Shown one piece after another: positions 17,323 through 26,227 of a stretch of DNA of 64,000 bases. Positions within the stretch are counted from its first letter, which is position 1; each line of letters starts with the position of its first letter. Location: the NCBI RefSeq assembly GCF_014196115.1, contig NZ_JACIDB010000002.1, forward strand, positions 124,001-188,000, given 5' to 3'. The position numbers were made by a program, and so were the translations under genes. The stretch is from Sphingomonas aquatilis (GTDB lineage: Bacteria > Pseudomonadota > Alphaproteobacteria > Sphingomonadales > Sphingomonadaceae). Below the pieces are notes generated by a model. It had not been told where the DNA came from. It worked only from the letters and a program-made list of their open reading frames with translations, and made no database searches.

Positions 17323-18636
17323 ATGCCCGATGAAGCACAGATCACCGGCGTTGGGGGCAATCTGCCCGCCAACACGCCGCAGACGATCGGTGACCGCAAG
17401 CTGAAGCCATCGACGATGATGATGGGCCACGGCTTCGACCCAGCCTTGTCCGAAGGCGCGCTGAAGCCGCCGATCTTCCTCACCTCGACCTTCGTCTTCC
17501 CCAATGCCGCCGCGGGCAAGCGCCATTTCGAGGGCGTGACCGGCAAGCGACCCGGCGGCGCCGACGGCCTCGTCTATTCGCGCTTCAACGGCCCGAACCA
17601 GGAAATCCTCGAGGATCGCCTCGCGATCTGGGACGAGGCGGAGGACGCGCTCGCCTTTTCGAGCGGCATGTCGGCGATCGCGACGCTGTTCCTCGCGATG
17701 ACCAAGCCCGGCGACACGATCGTCCATTCGGGCCCGCTGTATGCGGCGACCGAGACGCTGATCGGCCGCATCCTCGGCAAGTTCGGGGTAAAGTGGCTCG
17801 ACTTCCCGGCGGGTGCGACGCGCGAGGAGATCGACGCGGTACTGACCGAGGCGGCGACCGGCAACGTCGCGCTGATCTACCTCGAAAGCCCGGCCAACCC
17901 GACCAACGCGCTCGTCGACATCGAAGCGGTGGCGGCGAGCCGCGACGCGATCTTCGCCGATGCGGGGGAAAAACCACCGATCGCGATCGACAACACCTTC
18001 CTCGGGCCGCTGTGGCAGCAACCGCTGCGGCACGGGGCGGATATCGTCGTATATAGCCTCACCAAATATGCCGGCGGCCATAGCGATCTGGTCGCGGGCG
18101 GTGTGCTGGGGTCGAAGGCGCACATCAATACGATCCGCTCGATGCGCAACACGATCGGCACGATCTGTGATCCCAACACCGCGTGGATGCTGCTGCGGTC
18201 GCTGGAAACGCTGGAACTGCGCATGAGCCGGGCCGGGGAAAACGCGGCCAAGGTCTGCGCCTATCTGCGCACGCATCCGAAGGTCGAGCGCGTCGGCTAC
18301 CTGGGCTTCTTCGGCGACGAGCCGGGGCAGGAGCGGCAGGCGGATATCTATCGCCGCCATTGCTCGGGCGCGGGTTCCACCTTCTCGCTGATCCTGAAGG
18401 GCGGCGAGGCGGAGGCGTTCCGCTTCCTCGATGCGCTGCGCATCGCCAAGCTGGCTGTATCGCTGGGCGGCACCGAGACGCTGGCGAGCCATCCGGCGGC
18501 GATGACGCATCTGTCTGTGCCGCAGGAGCGCAAGGACGCGCTGGGGATCACCGACAGCCTGGTGCGCATCTCGATTGGCGTCGAGGATGCCGACGATCTG
18601 ATCGCCGACTTCGCGCAGGCGCTGGACGCGATCTAA
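17323..18636 (+). CDS. Cys/Met metabolism PLP-dependent enzyme (cystathionine gamma-synthase family)
   Basis: 437-residue PLP enzyme of the gamma family (cystathionine gamma-synthase, O-acetylhomoserine sulfhydrylase, methionine gamma-lyase). Marks: PPIFLTSTFVFPNAAAGKRHF, YSRFNGPNQEILEDRLA, SSGMSAIATLFLA, AIDNTFLGPLWQQPLRHGADIVVYSLTKYAGGHSDLVAGG with the PLP lysine, and SLGGTETLASHPAAMTH. The start at 17323 follows a strong AAGGAGA. It stands alone and ends in a 13-bp perfect hairpin. Which of the three reactions it performs cannot be decided from motifs; the clade is usually annotated only to family level. Confidence 0.9.
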   Translation: MPDEAQITGVGGNLPANTPQTIGDRKLKPSTMMMGHGFDPALSEGALKPPIFLTSTFVFPNAAAGKRHFEGVTGKRPGGADGLVYSRFNGPNQEILEDRLAIWDEAEDALAFSSGMSAIATLFLAMTKPGDTIVHSGPLYAATETLIGRILGKFGVKWLDFPAGATREEIDAVLTEAATGNVALIYLESPANPTNALVDIEAVAASRDAIFADAGEKPPIAIDNTFLGPLWQQPLRHGADIVVYSLTKYAGGHSDLVAGGVLGSKAHINTIRSMRNTIGTICDPNTAWMLLRSLETLELRMSRAGENAAKVCAYLRTHPKVERVGYLGFFGDEPGQERQADIYRRHCSGAGSTFSLILKGGEAEAFRFLDALRIAKLAVSLGGTETLASHPAAMTHLSVPQERKDALGITDSLVRISIGVEDADDLIADFAQALDAI

Positions 18637-18640
18637 GCAA

Positions 18641-18674
18641 CGGGCGCCCCTCCCGATGTCAGGAGGGGCGCCCG
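18641..18674 (+). terminator. 13-bp perfect hairpin after the PLP enzyme
   Basis: CGGGCGCCCCTCC (18641-18653) pairs with GGAGGGGCGCCCG (18662-18674) over an eight-base loop. No T-run follows, but strength and position right after the stop make a transcription stop likely. Confidence 0.6.
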
Positions 18675-18721
18675 CCATCAACCCGCTTCCGCCCGCAGCT
18701 CGGCGCCGGTAGAGCCGCTGC

Positions 18722-20923
18722 ATGGCAGGGATCAGCAGGCGCAAGGTGATCGTCGCGGGGGGCGCGGGCGTCGGGCTGGTCGTCGCTTGGGGGCTGTGGC
18801 CGCGCGCCTATGCCCCGAACCTCGCGATTGCGCCCGGCGAGACCGCGTTCGGCGCATGGCTGAAGATCGGCGACGACGGCCATGTCACCGTCGCGGTGCC
18901 GCAGCTGGAGCACGGGCAGGGCATCTATACCGCGCTGGCGCAGGTGGTGGCCGACGAACTGGGCGCCGACTGGCGGACGGTCGGCGTCGAGGCGGCGCCG
19001 ATCAACGCGCTCTATGCCAACCCGCTGGCGCTCGAATCGCTGTTCGAAGGCACGCTCGCGCGGCTGCCGCAGCACCTCTACGACAGCTATGCGCAGCGCA
19101 GCGACGCGATGCTGACCGGCGGATCGACCAGTCTTCGCATGTTCGAAGACGATGCGCGCACTGCGGGCGCGACCGCGCGGGCGCTGCTGTGCAAGGCGGC
19201 GGCGCGGCGCTGGGGCGTCACCTGGACCGATTGCAGCGCGGAGGCGGGCTTCATCGTCCACGGCCGCGACCGGCTGCGCTTCGCCGCGCTGGCGGCGGAG
19301 GCGTCGCGCGAAAGCGTGCCCAACCCCCTGCCAATCGGCGTCGCGGGTGCGGGCAAGCTGGCGGGACAGGCGGTGCCGCGGATCGACGTACCTGCAAAGG
19401 TCGATGGTTCGGCCAGCTTTGCGGGGGATATCCGCTTGCCCGACATGGTGCATGCCGCGATCCGGCAGGGGCCGATCGGCGATGCGCGATTGGTCGCCGT
19501 CGATCGCGCCGCGGCGGATCGCATCCGCGGCGTGCTGGCGGTCGTCGAGAACCCCAAGTGGGTGGCGGCGGTCGCGACGACATGGTGGGCGGCGAATCGC
19601 GCGCTGGAGGCGCTCGCGCCGCGCTTCGCCAGCGATACGCCGCTCGCCGACGATGCCGGGATCGACCGCGCGCTGAACGAGGCGCTGGCGGCGACGGGGC
19701 AGACCATGGCGGCGGCAGGCGACCCGGCGCGCTTGCTGGAGGGCGGCGGCGTCGTGTCGGCGGACTATCGCGTCGGGCTGGGCGTGCATGCTGCGCTGGA
19801 GACCGCGAGCGCGGCGGCGGCGTACCGCGACGGGCGGCTGGAGCTGTGGCTGCCCACCGCGGCCCCCGCGGCGGCGCGGGCGGCGGCGGCGCGCGTGGCG
19901 GGTCTGTCGCCGGGGGCGGTGGTGATCCACCGCACGCTGGCGGGCGGCGACTTCGGTGCGCGGCTGGAGACGGTGATCGCCGAACAGGCGGCGCTGCTGA
20001 CGATGCAGCTGAAGCGTCCGGTCAATCTCGTCTGGTCGCGGGGCGAGGAGACGCTGCACGATCGCTTCCGCCCGCCCGCCCGCGCGACGTTGCGCGCGCG
20101 CCTGTCGAGCAACGGCGCGATCGCCGCCTGGGACGCCGCGATCGCGGCCCCGGCGACGGGCCATGCGCTCGCCCGGCGGCTGCTGCCCGGCGCGGGCGCG
20201 CTGCTGGGGCGCGGCGATCCCTATGCGGTGGCGGGGGCGACGCCGGTCTATCGCATCCCGGCCTATGCCATCGCGCATCATCCCGCCGACATCGGCGTCG
20301 AAACCGGCCACCTGCGCGGCGGGGCGCACGGCTACACCGCCTTCTTCACCGAATGTTTCATCGACGAACTGGCGCATGTCGCGGGCACCGAACCCTTGTC
20401 CTACCGGATCGGCATGCTGGGCGGCGAGCCGCGGCTGGCGCGCTGCCTGACGACGGTGGCAGCGCTGGGCGGCTGGGACGGCGGCGCGGACGGATCGGGG
20501 CAGGGCATCGCCGCGCATGCCTTTCGCGGCAGCCGCATCGCGGTGCTGGCGGAGGTGTCGGCGGAGGATGGCGGGCGAATCCGCGTCGATCGCCTCGTCG
20601 CGGCGGTGGATTGCGGGCGAATCGTCAACCCGGACCTCGTCCGCCAGCAGATCGAAGGCGGCCTGATCTTCGGCATGGCGCAGGCACTGGGCGCCTCGAC
20701 CGGTATCGCGAAGGGGCGGACGCGCGCGCATGGGTTTGCGGGGCTCAACCTCCCGCGGCTCGTGGACAGTCCCGACATCGTCGTCGAACTCATCGCATCC
20801 GGCGAGGCGCCGGGCGGGGTGGGCGAGCTGGGCGTGCCCGCCGTCGCGCCCGCAATCGCCAATGCCGTCTTCTCCGCGACCGGTAGGCGGCTGCGCACAC
20901 TGCCGCTACAGCCGACGCCATGA
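18722..20923 (+). CDS. molybdopterin-binding aldehyde/xanthine dehydrogenase-family subunit, Tat-exported
   Basis: 733-residue large subunit of the isoquinoline 1-oxidoreductase beta / aldehyde dehydrogenase type of molybdenum hydroxylases. The N-terminus is a twin-arginine leader (ISRRKVIVAGG at 4-14, then a hydrophobic stretch), so a periplasmic location is predicted. Domain marks are FGAWLKIGDDGHVTVAVPQLEHGQGIYTAL, a second domain with AAVDCGRIVNPDLVRQQIEGG, and Glu702 in GVGELGVPAVAPAIANA, the expected catalytic Glu at molybdenum. The partner [2Fe-2S] subunit is not adjacent. It overlaps hemH by four bases (ATGA). The substrate is unknown. Confidence 0.88.
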   Translation: MAGISRRKVIVAGGAGVGLVVAWGLWPRAYAPNLAIAPGETAFGAWLKIGDDGHVTVAVPQLEHGQGIYTALAQVVADELGADWRTVGVEAAPINALYANPLALESLFEGTLARLPQHLYDSYAQRSDAMLTGGSTSLRMFEDDARTAGATARALLCKAAARRWGVTWTDCSAEAGFIVHGRDRLRFAALAAEASRESVPNPLPIGVAGAGKLAGQAVPRIDVPAKVDGSASFAGDIRLPDMVHAAIRQGPIGDARLVAVDRAAADRIRGVLAVVENPKWVAAVATTWWAANRALEALAPRFASDTPLADDAGIDRALNEALAATGQTMAAAGDPARLLEGGGVVSADYRVGLGVHAALETASAAAAYRDGRLELWLPTAAPAAARAAAARVAGLSPGAVVIHRTLAGGDFGARLETVIAEQAALLTMQLKRPVNLVWSRGEETLHDRFRPPARATLRARLSSNGAIAAWDAAIAAPATGHALARRLLPGAGALLGRGDPYAVAGATPVYRIPAYAIAHHPADIGVETGHLRGGAHGYTAFFTECFIDELAHVAGTEPLSYRIGMLGGEPRLARCLTTVAALGGWDGGADGSGQGIAAHAFRGSRIAVLAEVSAEDGGRIRVDRLVAAVDCGRIVNPDLVRQQIEGGLIFGMAQALGASTGIAKGRTRAHGFAGLNLPRLVDSPDIVVELIASGEAPGGVGELGVPAVAPAIANAVFSATGRRLRTLPLQPTP

Positions 20924-21921
20924 CGATTCCCGCCGGCCATCCCGCGATCCCGCCCCGCAAGATCGGGGTATTGCTCACCAATCTCGGCACGCCCGATGCG
21001 CCCGATCCGAAATCGGTGAAACGCTATCTGGGCGAATTCCTGTCCGACCGGCGCGTCGTCGAAATCCCGCCGATCGCGTGGCAGCCGATCCTGCGCGGCA
21101 TCATCCTCAACATCCGCCCGAAGAAGTCCGCCCATGCCTATGGCCTGGTGTGGAGCGACGAAGGGTCGCCGCTCGCCGCGATCACGCGCCGGCAGGCACA
21201 GGCGCTGACGGACGCGTTCGGCGAGGGCGTGATCGTTGATTATGCGATGCGCTACGGCAATCCGGCGATCGCCGACCGGCTGGCCGCACTGAAGGATGCC
21301 GGCTGCGAGCGCATCCTGATCGCGCCGCTGTATCCGCAATATTGCGCGGCGACGACCGCGACCGCCAACGACAAGGCCTTCACCGCGCTGGCGCACATGC
21401 GCTGGCAGCCGGCGATCCGCACGCTGCCGCCGTATCATGACGATCCCGCCTATATCGCCGCGCTGAAGGAGAGCATCGAATCGCAGCTCGCGGGCCTCGA
21501 TTTCGTGCCCGAGCGGATCGTCGCCAGCTTCCACGGCATGCCCAAGCGGACGCTGGAGCTGGGCGACCCCTATCACTGCCACTGCCAGAAGACCGCGCGG
21601 CTGCTGTCCGAGGCCATGAATCGCGAGCTCACCATCGCCTTCCAGTCGCGCTTCGGTCCGGCGAAATGGCTGGGGCCGGCGACCGACGAGACGCTGGAGG
21701 CGCTGCCCGCGCAAGGGGTGCGCAAGGTCGCGGTGGTGGCACCAGGCTTTTCCGCCGATTGCCTCGAGACGCTGGAGGAGTTGGCCATTCGTGGCCGCGA
21801 AAGCTTCATTGCGGCGGGTGGCACCGACTTCGCCTATCTGCCCTGTTTGAACGACGGCGCGCCGGGCATGGCGATGCTGCGGACGTTGCTGCATCGCGAG
21901 CTGCAAGGCTGGATTCCGTAA
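20920..21921 (+). CDS. hemH: ferrochelatase
   Basis: Inserts ferrous iron into protoporphyrin IX, the last step of protohaem synthesis. It has 333 residues. Seen: GVLLTNLGTPDAP, KRYLGEFLSDRRVVE, AMRYGNPAI, LYPQYCAATTAT, the active-site His in ASFHGMPKR, FQSRFGPAKWLGPATDETLEAL, and VAVVAPGFSADCLETLEEL with the conserved Glu. The start codon overlaps the preceding oxidoreductase stop, which suggests coupled translation although the two functions have no obvious link. Confidence 0.96.
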   Translation: MTIPAGHPAIPPRKIGVLLTNLGTPDAPDPKSVKRYLGEFLSDRRVVEIPPIAWQPILRGIILNIRPKKSAHAYGLVWSDEGSPLAAITRRQAQALTDAFGEGVIVDYAMRYGNPAIADRLAALKDAGCERILIAPLYPQYCAATTATANDKAFTALAHMRWQPAIRTLPPYHDDPAYIAALKESIESQLAGLDFVPERIVASFHGMPKRTLELGDPYHCHCQKTARLLSEAMNRELTIAFQSRFGPAKWLGPATDETLEALPAQGVRKVAVVAPGFSADCLETLEELAIRGRESFIAAGGTDFAYLPCLNDGAPGMAMLRTLLHRELQGWIP

Positions 21922-22018
21922 CGAAATATGGAAATACCGGTCCGGCCCCGGTTCCGCCATTGCCACCGTCCGGGCGCCCGCCTAGCGTTCCACCGAACGT
22001 CTAACGGGAGAGGTTGGA

Positions 22019-22741
22019 ATGGCCAGAGTAGCGATCGTCACCGGTGGTACGCGTGGCATCGGCGAGGCGATCAGCCTTGCCCTGAAAGAGGCCGGCATCA
22101 CCGTCGCCGCCAATTATGCGGGCAATGACGAACGGGCGCGCGAGTTCACCGAGCGGACGGGCATCGCCGCCTACAAATGGGACGTCGCGGATCACGACGC
22201 TTGCCAGGACGGCTGCGCGAAGGTCGCCGCGGATCTGGGGCCCGTCGACATCGTCGTCAACAATGCGGGCATCACGCGCGACGGCACGATCCTGAAGATG
22301 ACCTACCAGATGTGGAAAGAGGTCATGGACACCAACCTGGGCGGTTGCTTCAACATGGCCAAGGCCACGTTCCCCGGCATGCGCGAGCGCAAATGGGGGC
22401 GGATCGTCAACATCGGTTCGATCAACGGTCAGGCAGGCCAGTACGGCCAAGTGAACTACGCCGCGGCGAAGAGCGGTATCCACGGCTTTACCAAGGCATT
22501 GGCGCAGGAAGGCGCGCGCGCTGGCGTGACGGTGAACGCGATCGCGCCGGGCTATATCGACACCGATATGGTGGCGGCTGTGCCGAGCGACGTGCTGGAG
22601 AAGATTGTCGCCAAGATCCCGGTCGGTCGCCTGGGCCAGGCCAGCGAAATCGCACGCGGCGTTGCATTCCTGTGTTCGGAAGATGCGGGCTTCGTGACGG
22701 GATCGACGCTGAGCCTGAACGGCGGGCAACATATGTACTGA
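22019..22741 (+). CDS. phaB: acetoacetyl-CoA reductase
   Basis: Short-chain dehydrogenase of 240 residues that makes (R)-3-hydroxybutyryl-CoA from acetoacetyl-CoA with NADPH, the monomer source for the PhaC in this window. It carries the TGGTRGIG nucleotide loop, NNAG, catalytic Ser (NIGSINGQAGQYGQ), Tyr and Lys (VNYAAAKSG), and APGYIDTDMV. The NGQ-G-QYGQ stretch is characteristic of PhaB rather than FabG. A strong GGGAGAGG site precedes the ATG. It is monocistronic and not next to phaC. Confidence 0.93.
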   Translation: MARVAIVTGGTRGIGEAISLALKEAGITVAANYAGNDERAREFTERTGIAAYKWDVADHDACQDGCAKVAADLGPVDIVVNNAGITRDGTILKMTYQMWKEVMDTNLGGCFNMAKATFPGMRERKWGRIVNIGSINGQAGQYGQVNYAAAKSGIHGFTKALAQEGARAGVTVNAIAPGYIDTDMVAAVPSDVLEKIVAKIPVGRLGQASEIARGVAFLCSEDAGFVTGSTLSLNGGQHMY

Positions 22742-22749
22742 CGATGCGA

Positions 22750-22773
22750 GGGGCGTAGCCGAGGCTACGCCCC
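22750..22773 (+). terminator. hairpin after phaB
   Basis: GGGGCGTAGCC and GGCTACGCCCC form an 11-bp perfect palindromic pair with a two-base centre, nine bases after the phaB stop. There is no T-run. Confidence 0.5.
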
Positions 22774-22894
22774 GATGCGCGCGCAACGCGCACGCACGCA
22801 TCGTCCCGGCCGGCGGGTCGCCCGGCCAAGGGCGAACCCGTCCGACGACGGCTTTGCCGGCGTCCTGATTGGGGGGCATTCCCCGAAAACGCAC

Positions 22895-23002
22895 CGTCAC
22901 TCCGGACCCGTTCCGGGGTCCACAGGGCCGCCGGGGGAGCGCCCGAGCCTCTTGCCTTCCCCCTCGCCGCGGAGTGGACCCCGGACCAAGTCCGGGTGAC
23001 GG
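22895..23002. repeat. family C repeat (GTCACTCCGGACCCGTTCCGG...), inverted pair
   Basis: The first arm GTCACTCCGGACCCGTTCCG (from 22896) and an inverted arm ending GGACCAAGTCCGGGTGACGG, about 50 bases apart. Each arm is a hairpin. The sister copy is at 33180-33289. The 365-base gap 22742-23106 holds this, two hairpins and no gene I can support. Confidence 0.8.
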
Positions 23003-23042
23003 CGTGGGCGGGACAGGCGTCTAAAGCCCCACACACAACACA

Positions 23043-23074
23043 AGGCCCGGCCTTCCCGAAGGAAGACCGGGCCT
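23043..23074 (-). terminator. terminator of the glycine-zipper gene
   Basis: GGCCCGGCCTTCC (23044-23056), loop CGAA, GGAAGACCGGGCC (23061-23073): a 13-bp stem with one mismatch. Read leftward it is followed by TTGTGTTGTG, a weak T-rich tail, downstream of the minus-strand gene. Confidence 0.65.
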
Positions 23075-23106
23075 CGCACCCCGTTACGCTACGCGGGGCT
23101 TAACGC

Positions 23107-23475
23107 TTACCGGCAATAGCCGGGGCGATCCGAGCGCTCGACGGCGCGGCCGGCGAGGGCACCCGCACCGGCGCCGAGGACGGTGCCGAGCGTGCGGTCG
23201 CCACGGGTGTCGATCGTGCGGCCGAGCAGGCCACCGGCGATCGCACCGAGCACCGTACCGGTGGTGCCGTCGTTGCAGCGGCGGGCGTAGCCGCGGTCGC
23301 GGTAATAGCCACGGTCGCCGCGATAGACGCGATCGTCACGATAGCCGCGGTCATAGGCGTAGCCGCGATTGTAACCGCCGTAATAGCCGCGCTGCGCCGA
23401 GGCGGCGCTGACCGGCACGAGGGCCGAGGCGGTCATGGCGAGCGCGGCACCGGCGAGGCTCAGGGTCTTCAGCAT
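23107..23475 (-). CDS. exported glycine-zipper 2TM-domain protein
   Basis: 122-residue envelope protein with a signal peptide (MLKTLSLAGAALAMTASALVPVSAASA, cleavage probably after ASA). Residues 29-66 are Tyr/Arg/Asp/Gly-rich with tandem YRGDRGYYRDRGY-like units. The C-terminal glycine zipper has two hairpin-like helices (VLGAIAGGLLGRTID, TVLGAGAGALAGRAVE), as in the 17-kDa antigen / 2TM family. No lipobox. The function is unknown; such proteins usually associate with the outer membrane. Confidence 0.85.
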   Translation of the reverse strand: MLKTLSLAGAALAMTASALVPVSAASAQRGYYGGYNRGYAYDRGYRDDRVYRGDRGYYRDRGYARRCNDGTTGTVLGAIAGGLLGRTIDTRGDRTLGTVLGAGAGALAGRAVERSDRPGYCR

Positions 23476-23651
23476 GGGTCTTCTCCCGTCCGTAATCTGT
23501 CCGTTTCGACGGCGATGCGGGGGGCACCTGCCCGTCGTCGATGGATGTCTTTTGCCCGAGTCGCGTTGACTTGACCCTGAATGCGCCCGTTATCGTCCGT
23601 TCAGGCAGAGCAGGGGTGCCGCCTGCCGTTCCGCACCCTATGAGGCGCGGC

Positions 23652-24665
23652 ATGCGTGTGCTGTTCGTCATCTTGGCGGTGTTGCTGATCGTCCCCGGCT
23701 GGGCGGGGGAAGAACGCCTGCCGCTGTTGGGGCGGCACCCCGAACTGACCATGCGGCGTGTCGATCTCGACCCCGCCGATCCGTCGCGCCGGCGGCTGGG
23801 ATCGCTGACCTATCTCGGCGGTGCCGAGCTGCGCAGCCGCGATCCGGCGTTCGGCGGCTATTCGTCGCTGCGGGTGGAGCGGCGGCCGAACGGTGACCGG
23901 TTCACGCTGCTCAGCGATGGCGGCAATATCGTCGCCTTCACGATGGGCACGGACTGGCGGCCGCATGGCGTGCAGTTCCAGAACCTGCCGCAGGGACCGG
24001 GCACCGGTTGGGAGAAGCGCGACCGCGACACCGAATCGATGACGGCCGATCCGGCGACGGGACAGATCTGGGTGGGATATGAGCGGTATAACGCCATCTG
24101 GCGCTACGCTCCCGGTTTCGCGCGCGCCGAGGCGCAGCGCACGCCGCCTGAGATGGCGCGCTGGCCGATCAATGGCGGCCCCGAGTCGCTCGCTCGCCTG
24201 CCGGATGGGCGATTCGTGACGATCAGCGAGGATGCGCATGTCCCACCGGCGCATTGGACGGGCGCGGAGGCGGAGCGGTTGCACAGCCGCACTGCGTTAC
24301 TCTTCCCCGGTGATCCGATCCGCGCGCGGCCGGTCTATTTCGCCTATATGCCCTATGGTCGCTACGACCCCGCCGATGCGACCGCCTTGCCCAACGGCGA
24401 CCTGCTGGTGCTCGACCGGGCGTTCCGGCTGCCCTTTCGATTCAGCAATCGCGTTTCGCTGGTGCCGGCGTCGGCGATTCGCGCGGGCAGCGTGGCGCGG
24501 GGGCGTCTGCTCGCGACGCTCGATTCGCCGCTGATCCACGACAATTTCGAAGGCGTCGCAACGACGATCGAACATGGCGCGACGATCGTCTGGCTGGTGT
24601 CCGACGACAATCAGCTGCCGATGCAGCGGACGCTGCTGCTCAAGTTCCGGTTCGATTCGCGCTGA
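23652..24665 (+). CDS. esterase-like activity of phytase family protein (exported)
   Basis: 337-residue secreted protein of the phytase-like domain family (a beta-propeller fold). ATG 23652 is preferred over ATG 23640 because GAGG lies seven bases before it and the hydrophobic signal MRVLFVILAVLLIVPGWA then begins at once. Family marks are LTYLGGAELRSRDPAFGGYSSL, FTLLSDGGN, DTESMTADPATGQIWVGYE, PDGRFVTISED, ADATALPNGDLLVLDRAF and NFEGVATT. The activity is not known for this branch. It is a single gene, convergent with rpmB. Confidence 0.85.
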   Translation: MRVLFVILAVLLIVPGWAGEERLPLLGRHPELTMRRVDLDPADPSRRRLGSLTYLGGAELRSRDPAFGGYSSLRVERRPNGDRFTLLSDGGNIVAFTMGTDWRPHGVQFQNLPQGPGTGWEKRDRDTESMTADPATGQIWVGYERYNAIWRYAPGFARAEAQRTPPEMARWPINGGPESLARLPDGRFVTISEDAHVPPAHWTGAEAERLHSRTALLFPGDPIRARPVYFAYMPYGRYDPADATALPNGDLLVLDRAFRLPFRFSNRVSLVPASAIRAGSVARGRLLATLDSPLIHDNFEGVATTIEHGATIVWLVSDDNQLPMQRTLLLKFRFDSR

Positions 24666-24710
24666 CGGACCGCGCGCGGCCCGGCTGTTTCTGCCGCCAT
24701 CACCAACGCC

Positions 24711-24745
24711 AAAAGCCCGCCGCTCCCGGGGGAGCAGCGGGCCTT
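24711..24745 (-). terminator. rho-independent terminator of rpmB
   Basis: Read leftward: a GC-rich stem (GGCCCGCTGCTCC with GGGAGCGGCGGGC, one mismatch) followed by TTTT. It lies 33 bases beyond the rpmB stop. Confidence 0.85.
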
Positions 24746-24778
24746 GGCAAGCCGGAAACGGACGTCGCTGTCGGCCGC

Positions 24779-25078
24779 TTACGCGGCGGCGGCGGTCGCC
24801 GACAGCTTCTTGACGATTTCGCGCTTCAGGCGGCGGCAGCGCAGCGACAGCTTGTCGTCACCGGTCTTCACCAGCCAGTTGTCGAGACCGCCATTGTGCT
24901 CGACCGAGCGCAGGCCGTGGGTCGACACGCGCAGACGCACGCTCTTCTCGAGCGAATCGGACATCAGCGTGACGTTCTGCAGGTTCGGCAGGAACGTGCG
25001 CTTGGTCTTGTTGTTGGCGTGGGAAACGTTGTGACCCACCTGCCGGCCCTTGCCGGTCAGCTCGCAAATGCGCGACAT
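24779..25078 (-). CDS. rpmB: 50S ribosomal protein L28
   Basis: 99-residue L28 of the large ribosomal subunit. Begins [32 protein letters not shown], which is diagnostic, followed by [20 protein letters not shown]. There are no zinc cysteine pairs (the C- form), so it is not zinc-dependent. Monocistronic with a clear terminator, and divergent from the small membrane protein gene. Confidence 0.97.
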   Translation of the reverse strand: MSRICELTGKGRQVGHNVSHANNKTKRTFLPNLQNVTLMSDSLEKSVRLRVSTHGLRSVEHNGGLDNWLVKTGDDKLSLRCRRLKREIVKKLSATAAAA

Positions 25079-25246
25079 GGCTTTAAATCCTGAATTCGGT
25101 TGCCCGGAAAGCCGGCGCCACTAGCGGCTTCGCGGCGATCCGTCAACCATGGGGCGATCCGCGCACCGTCGCACGCCGGGTGCAACGGACTCGGACACGC
25201 GGCGTTGTTACGCCATCGTAAAGGTCACGAACAGGGGACGGTTCAC

Positions 25247-25456
25247 ATGCGCACGTTGCTGGCATTGCTCGGGGTTATCGCGCTTATCGTCGTGGCGCTG
25301 ATGTATTTCGGCTTCATCAATATCGATCAGACGCGCCCGGCCCTGGTGCAGGCGCCGCAGTTTAAGGCCGACGTCGCGCGCGTCAGCGTCGGCACCGAGA
25401 AGAAGACGGTCGAGGTGCCGACCGTCAACGTCGAACGGCCGGGCAACGCCCAATAA
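25247..25456 (+). CDS. small single-pass membrane protein
   Basis: 69 residues: MRTLLALLGVIALIVVALMYFGFI is one membrane helix or uncleaved signal, then a short outside part with KKTVEVPTVNVERPG. AGGGGA lies nine bases before the ATG. tadA follows after 42 bases. I recognise no named family; small proteins of this shape occur in sphingomonads. Function unknown. Confidence 0.7.
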   Translation: MRTLLALLGVIALIVVALMYFGFINIDQTRPALVQAPQFKADVARVSVGTEKKTVEVPTVNVERPGNAQ

Positions 25457-25498
25457 GGGGCGCTTTCGCGAATCGGGGATCGGGGGCAGGAGGGAGAG

Positions 25499-25948
25499 AT
25501 GTTTCCCCTGCCGCCCCCCATGCGACGCGCCCTTGACGCGGCCGCCGCCGCCGCCGCGGCCGGCGAGGTGCCGGTGGGGGCGGTGCTGCTGTGGCGCGGC
25601 GAGGTGATCGCCGAGGCGGCCAATGCACCGCGCGCGCTGTGCGATCCCACCGCTCATGCCGAGATGCGCGTGATCCGCGAGGCCGCGGCGCGGCTGGGCC
25701 GTGAGCGGCTGGAAGAGGCGGATCTGTGGGTGACGCTCGAGCCCTGCGCGATGTGCGCGGGGGCGATCGCGCATGCCCGGATCGGGCGGCTCTATTATGG
25801 TGCGAGCGATCCCAAGGGCGGTGCGATCGAACACGGGCCGCGTTTGTTCTCGCAACCCACCGTGCATCACCGGCCGGAGGTGTACGGCGGGATCGGCGAG
25901 GCTGAGGCGGCGGCGCTGCTGCGGGCCTTCTTTCGCGACCGGCGGTAA
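25499..25948 (+). CDS. tadA: tRNA-specific adenosine deaminase
   Basis: Deaminates A34 to inosine in tRNA-Arg(ACG). It has 149 residues. The zinc and catalytic motif is THAE-type with His53 and Glu55 (DPTAHAEMRVIREAA) and Cys83/Cys86 in LEPCAMCAGAI. Then YYGASDPKGGAIEHG and HHRPEVYGGI follow, as in TadA. The residue before His is Ala. The start ATG is at 25499. It is followed by a long repeat element and the convergent OmpA-like gene. Confidence 0.94.
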   Translation: MFPLPPPMRRALDAAAAAAAAGEVPVGAVLLWRGEVIAEAANAPRALCDPTAHAEMRVIREAAARLGRERLEEADLWVTLEPCAMCAGAIAHARIGRLYYGASDPKGGAIEHGPRLFSQPTVHHRPEVYGGIGEAEAAALLRAFFRDRR

Positions 25949-25950
25949 AC

Positions 25951-26154
25951 GGGTTCGCGCGAAGACGCTAAGACGCGAAGAGATCGCGCCGTGGAGCCGC
26001 GTTGGTCTGTTTCATACATTGTGCGCGCAGAGGCGCTGAGGGCGCAGAGAGGGTGCGGTCTTGGCCGGCGCAGCCTGCTTCTCATGTTATGAGGGGCACC
26101 TGACGGTGCCGTAGGCGGGCACCTCTTGGCGTCTTCGCGTCTTCGCGTGAACCA
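25951..26154. repeat. family F repeat, compound element
   Basis: The outer arms GTTCGCGCGAAGACGCTAAG (from 25952) and ...GTCTTCGCGTCTTCGCGTGAAC (to 26152) are inverted copies with a 10-bp internal unit (GAAGACGC). Between them lies a second motif GCGCGCAGAGGCGCTGAGGG (from 26022) of the GCGGAGG type. It fills most of the gap between tadA and the convergent OmpA-like gene. Confidence 0.75.
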
Positions 26155-26185
26155 AACCGAGGCGGCGGCGCGCGCGCGCCCCGCA

Positions 26186-26220
26186 AAACACCCGCCGGCA
26201 CCAATGGCACCGGCGGGCAA
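26186..26220 (-). terminator. terminator of the OmpA-like lipoprotein gene
   Basis: Read leftward: CCCGCCGG, an 11-base loop, CCGGCGGG, then TGTTTTG. It lies just past the stop of the minus-strand gene. Confidence 0.6.
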
Positions 26221-26227
26221 AGGCGTC

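Noticed and set aside
18787..20886. Alternative 699-codon frame on the plus strand across the molybdopterin subunit
   Set aside because: The frame at 18722 has a Tat leader and all family motifs; this one is Arg/Gly-rich shadow sequence.
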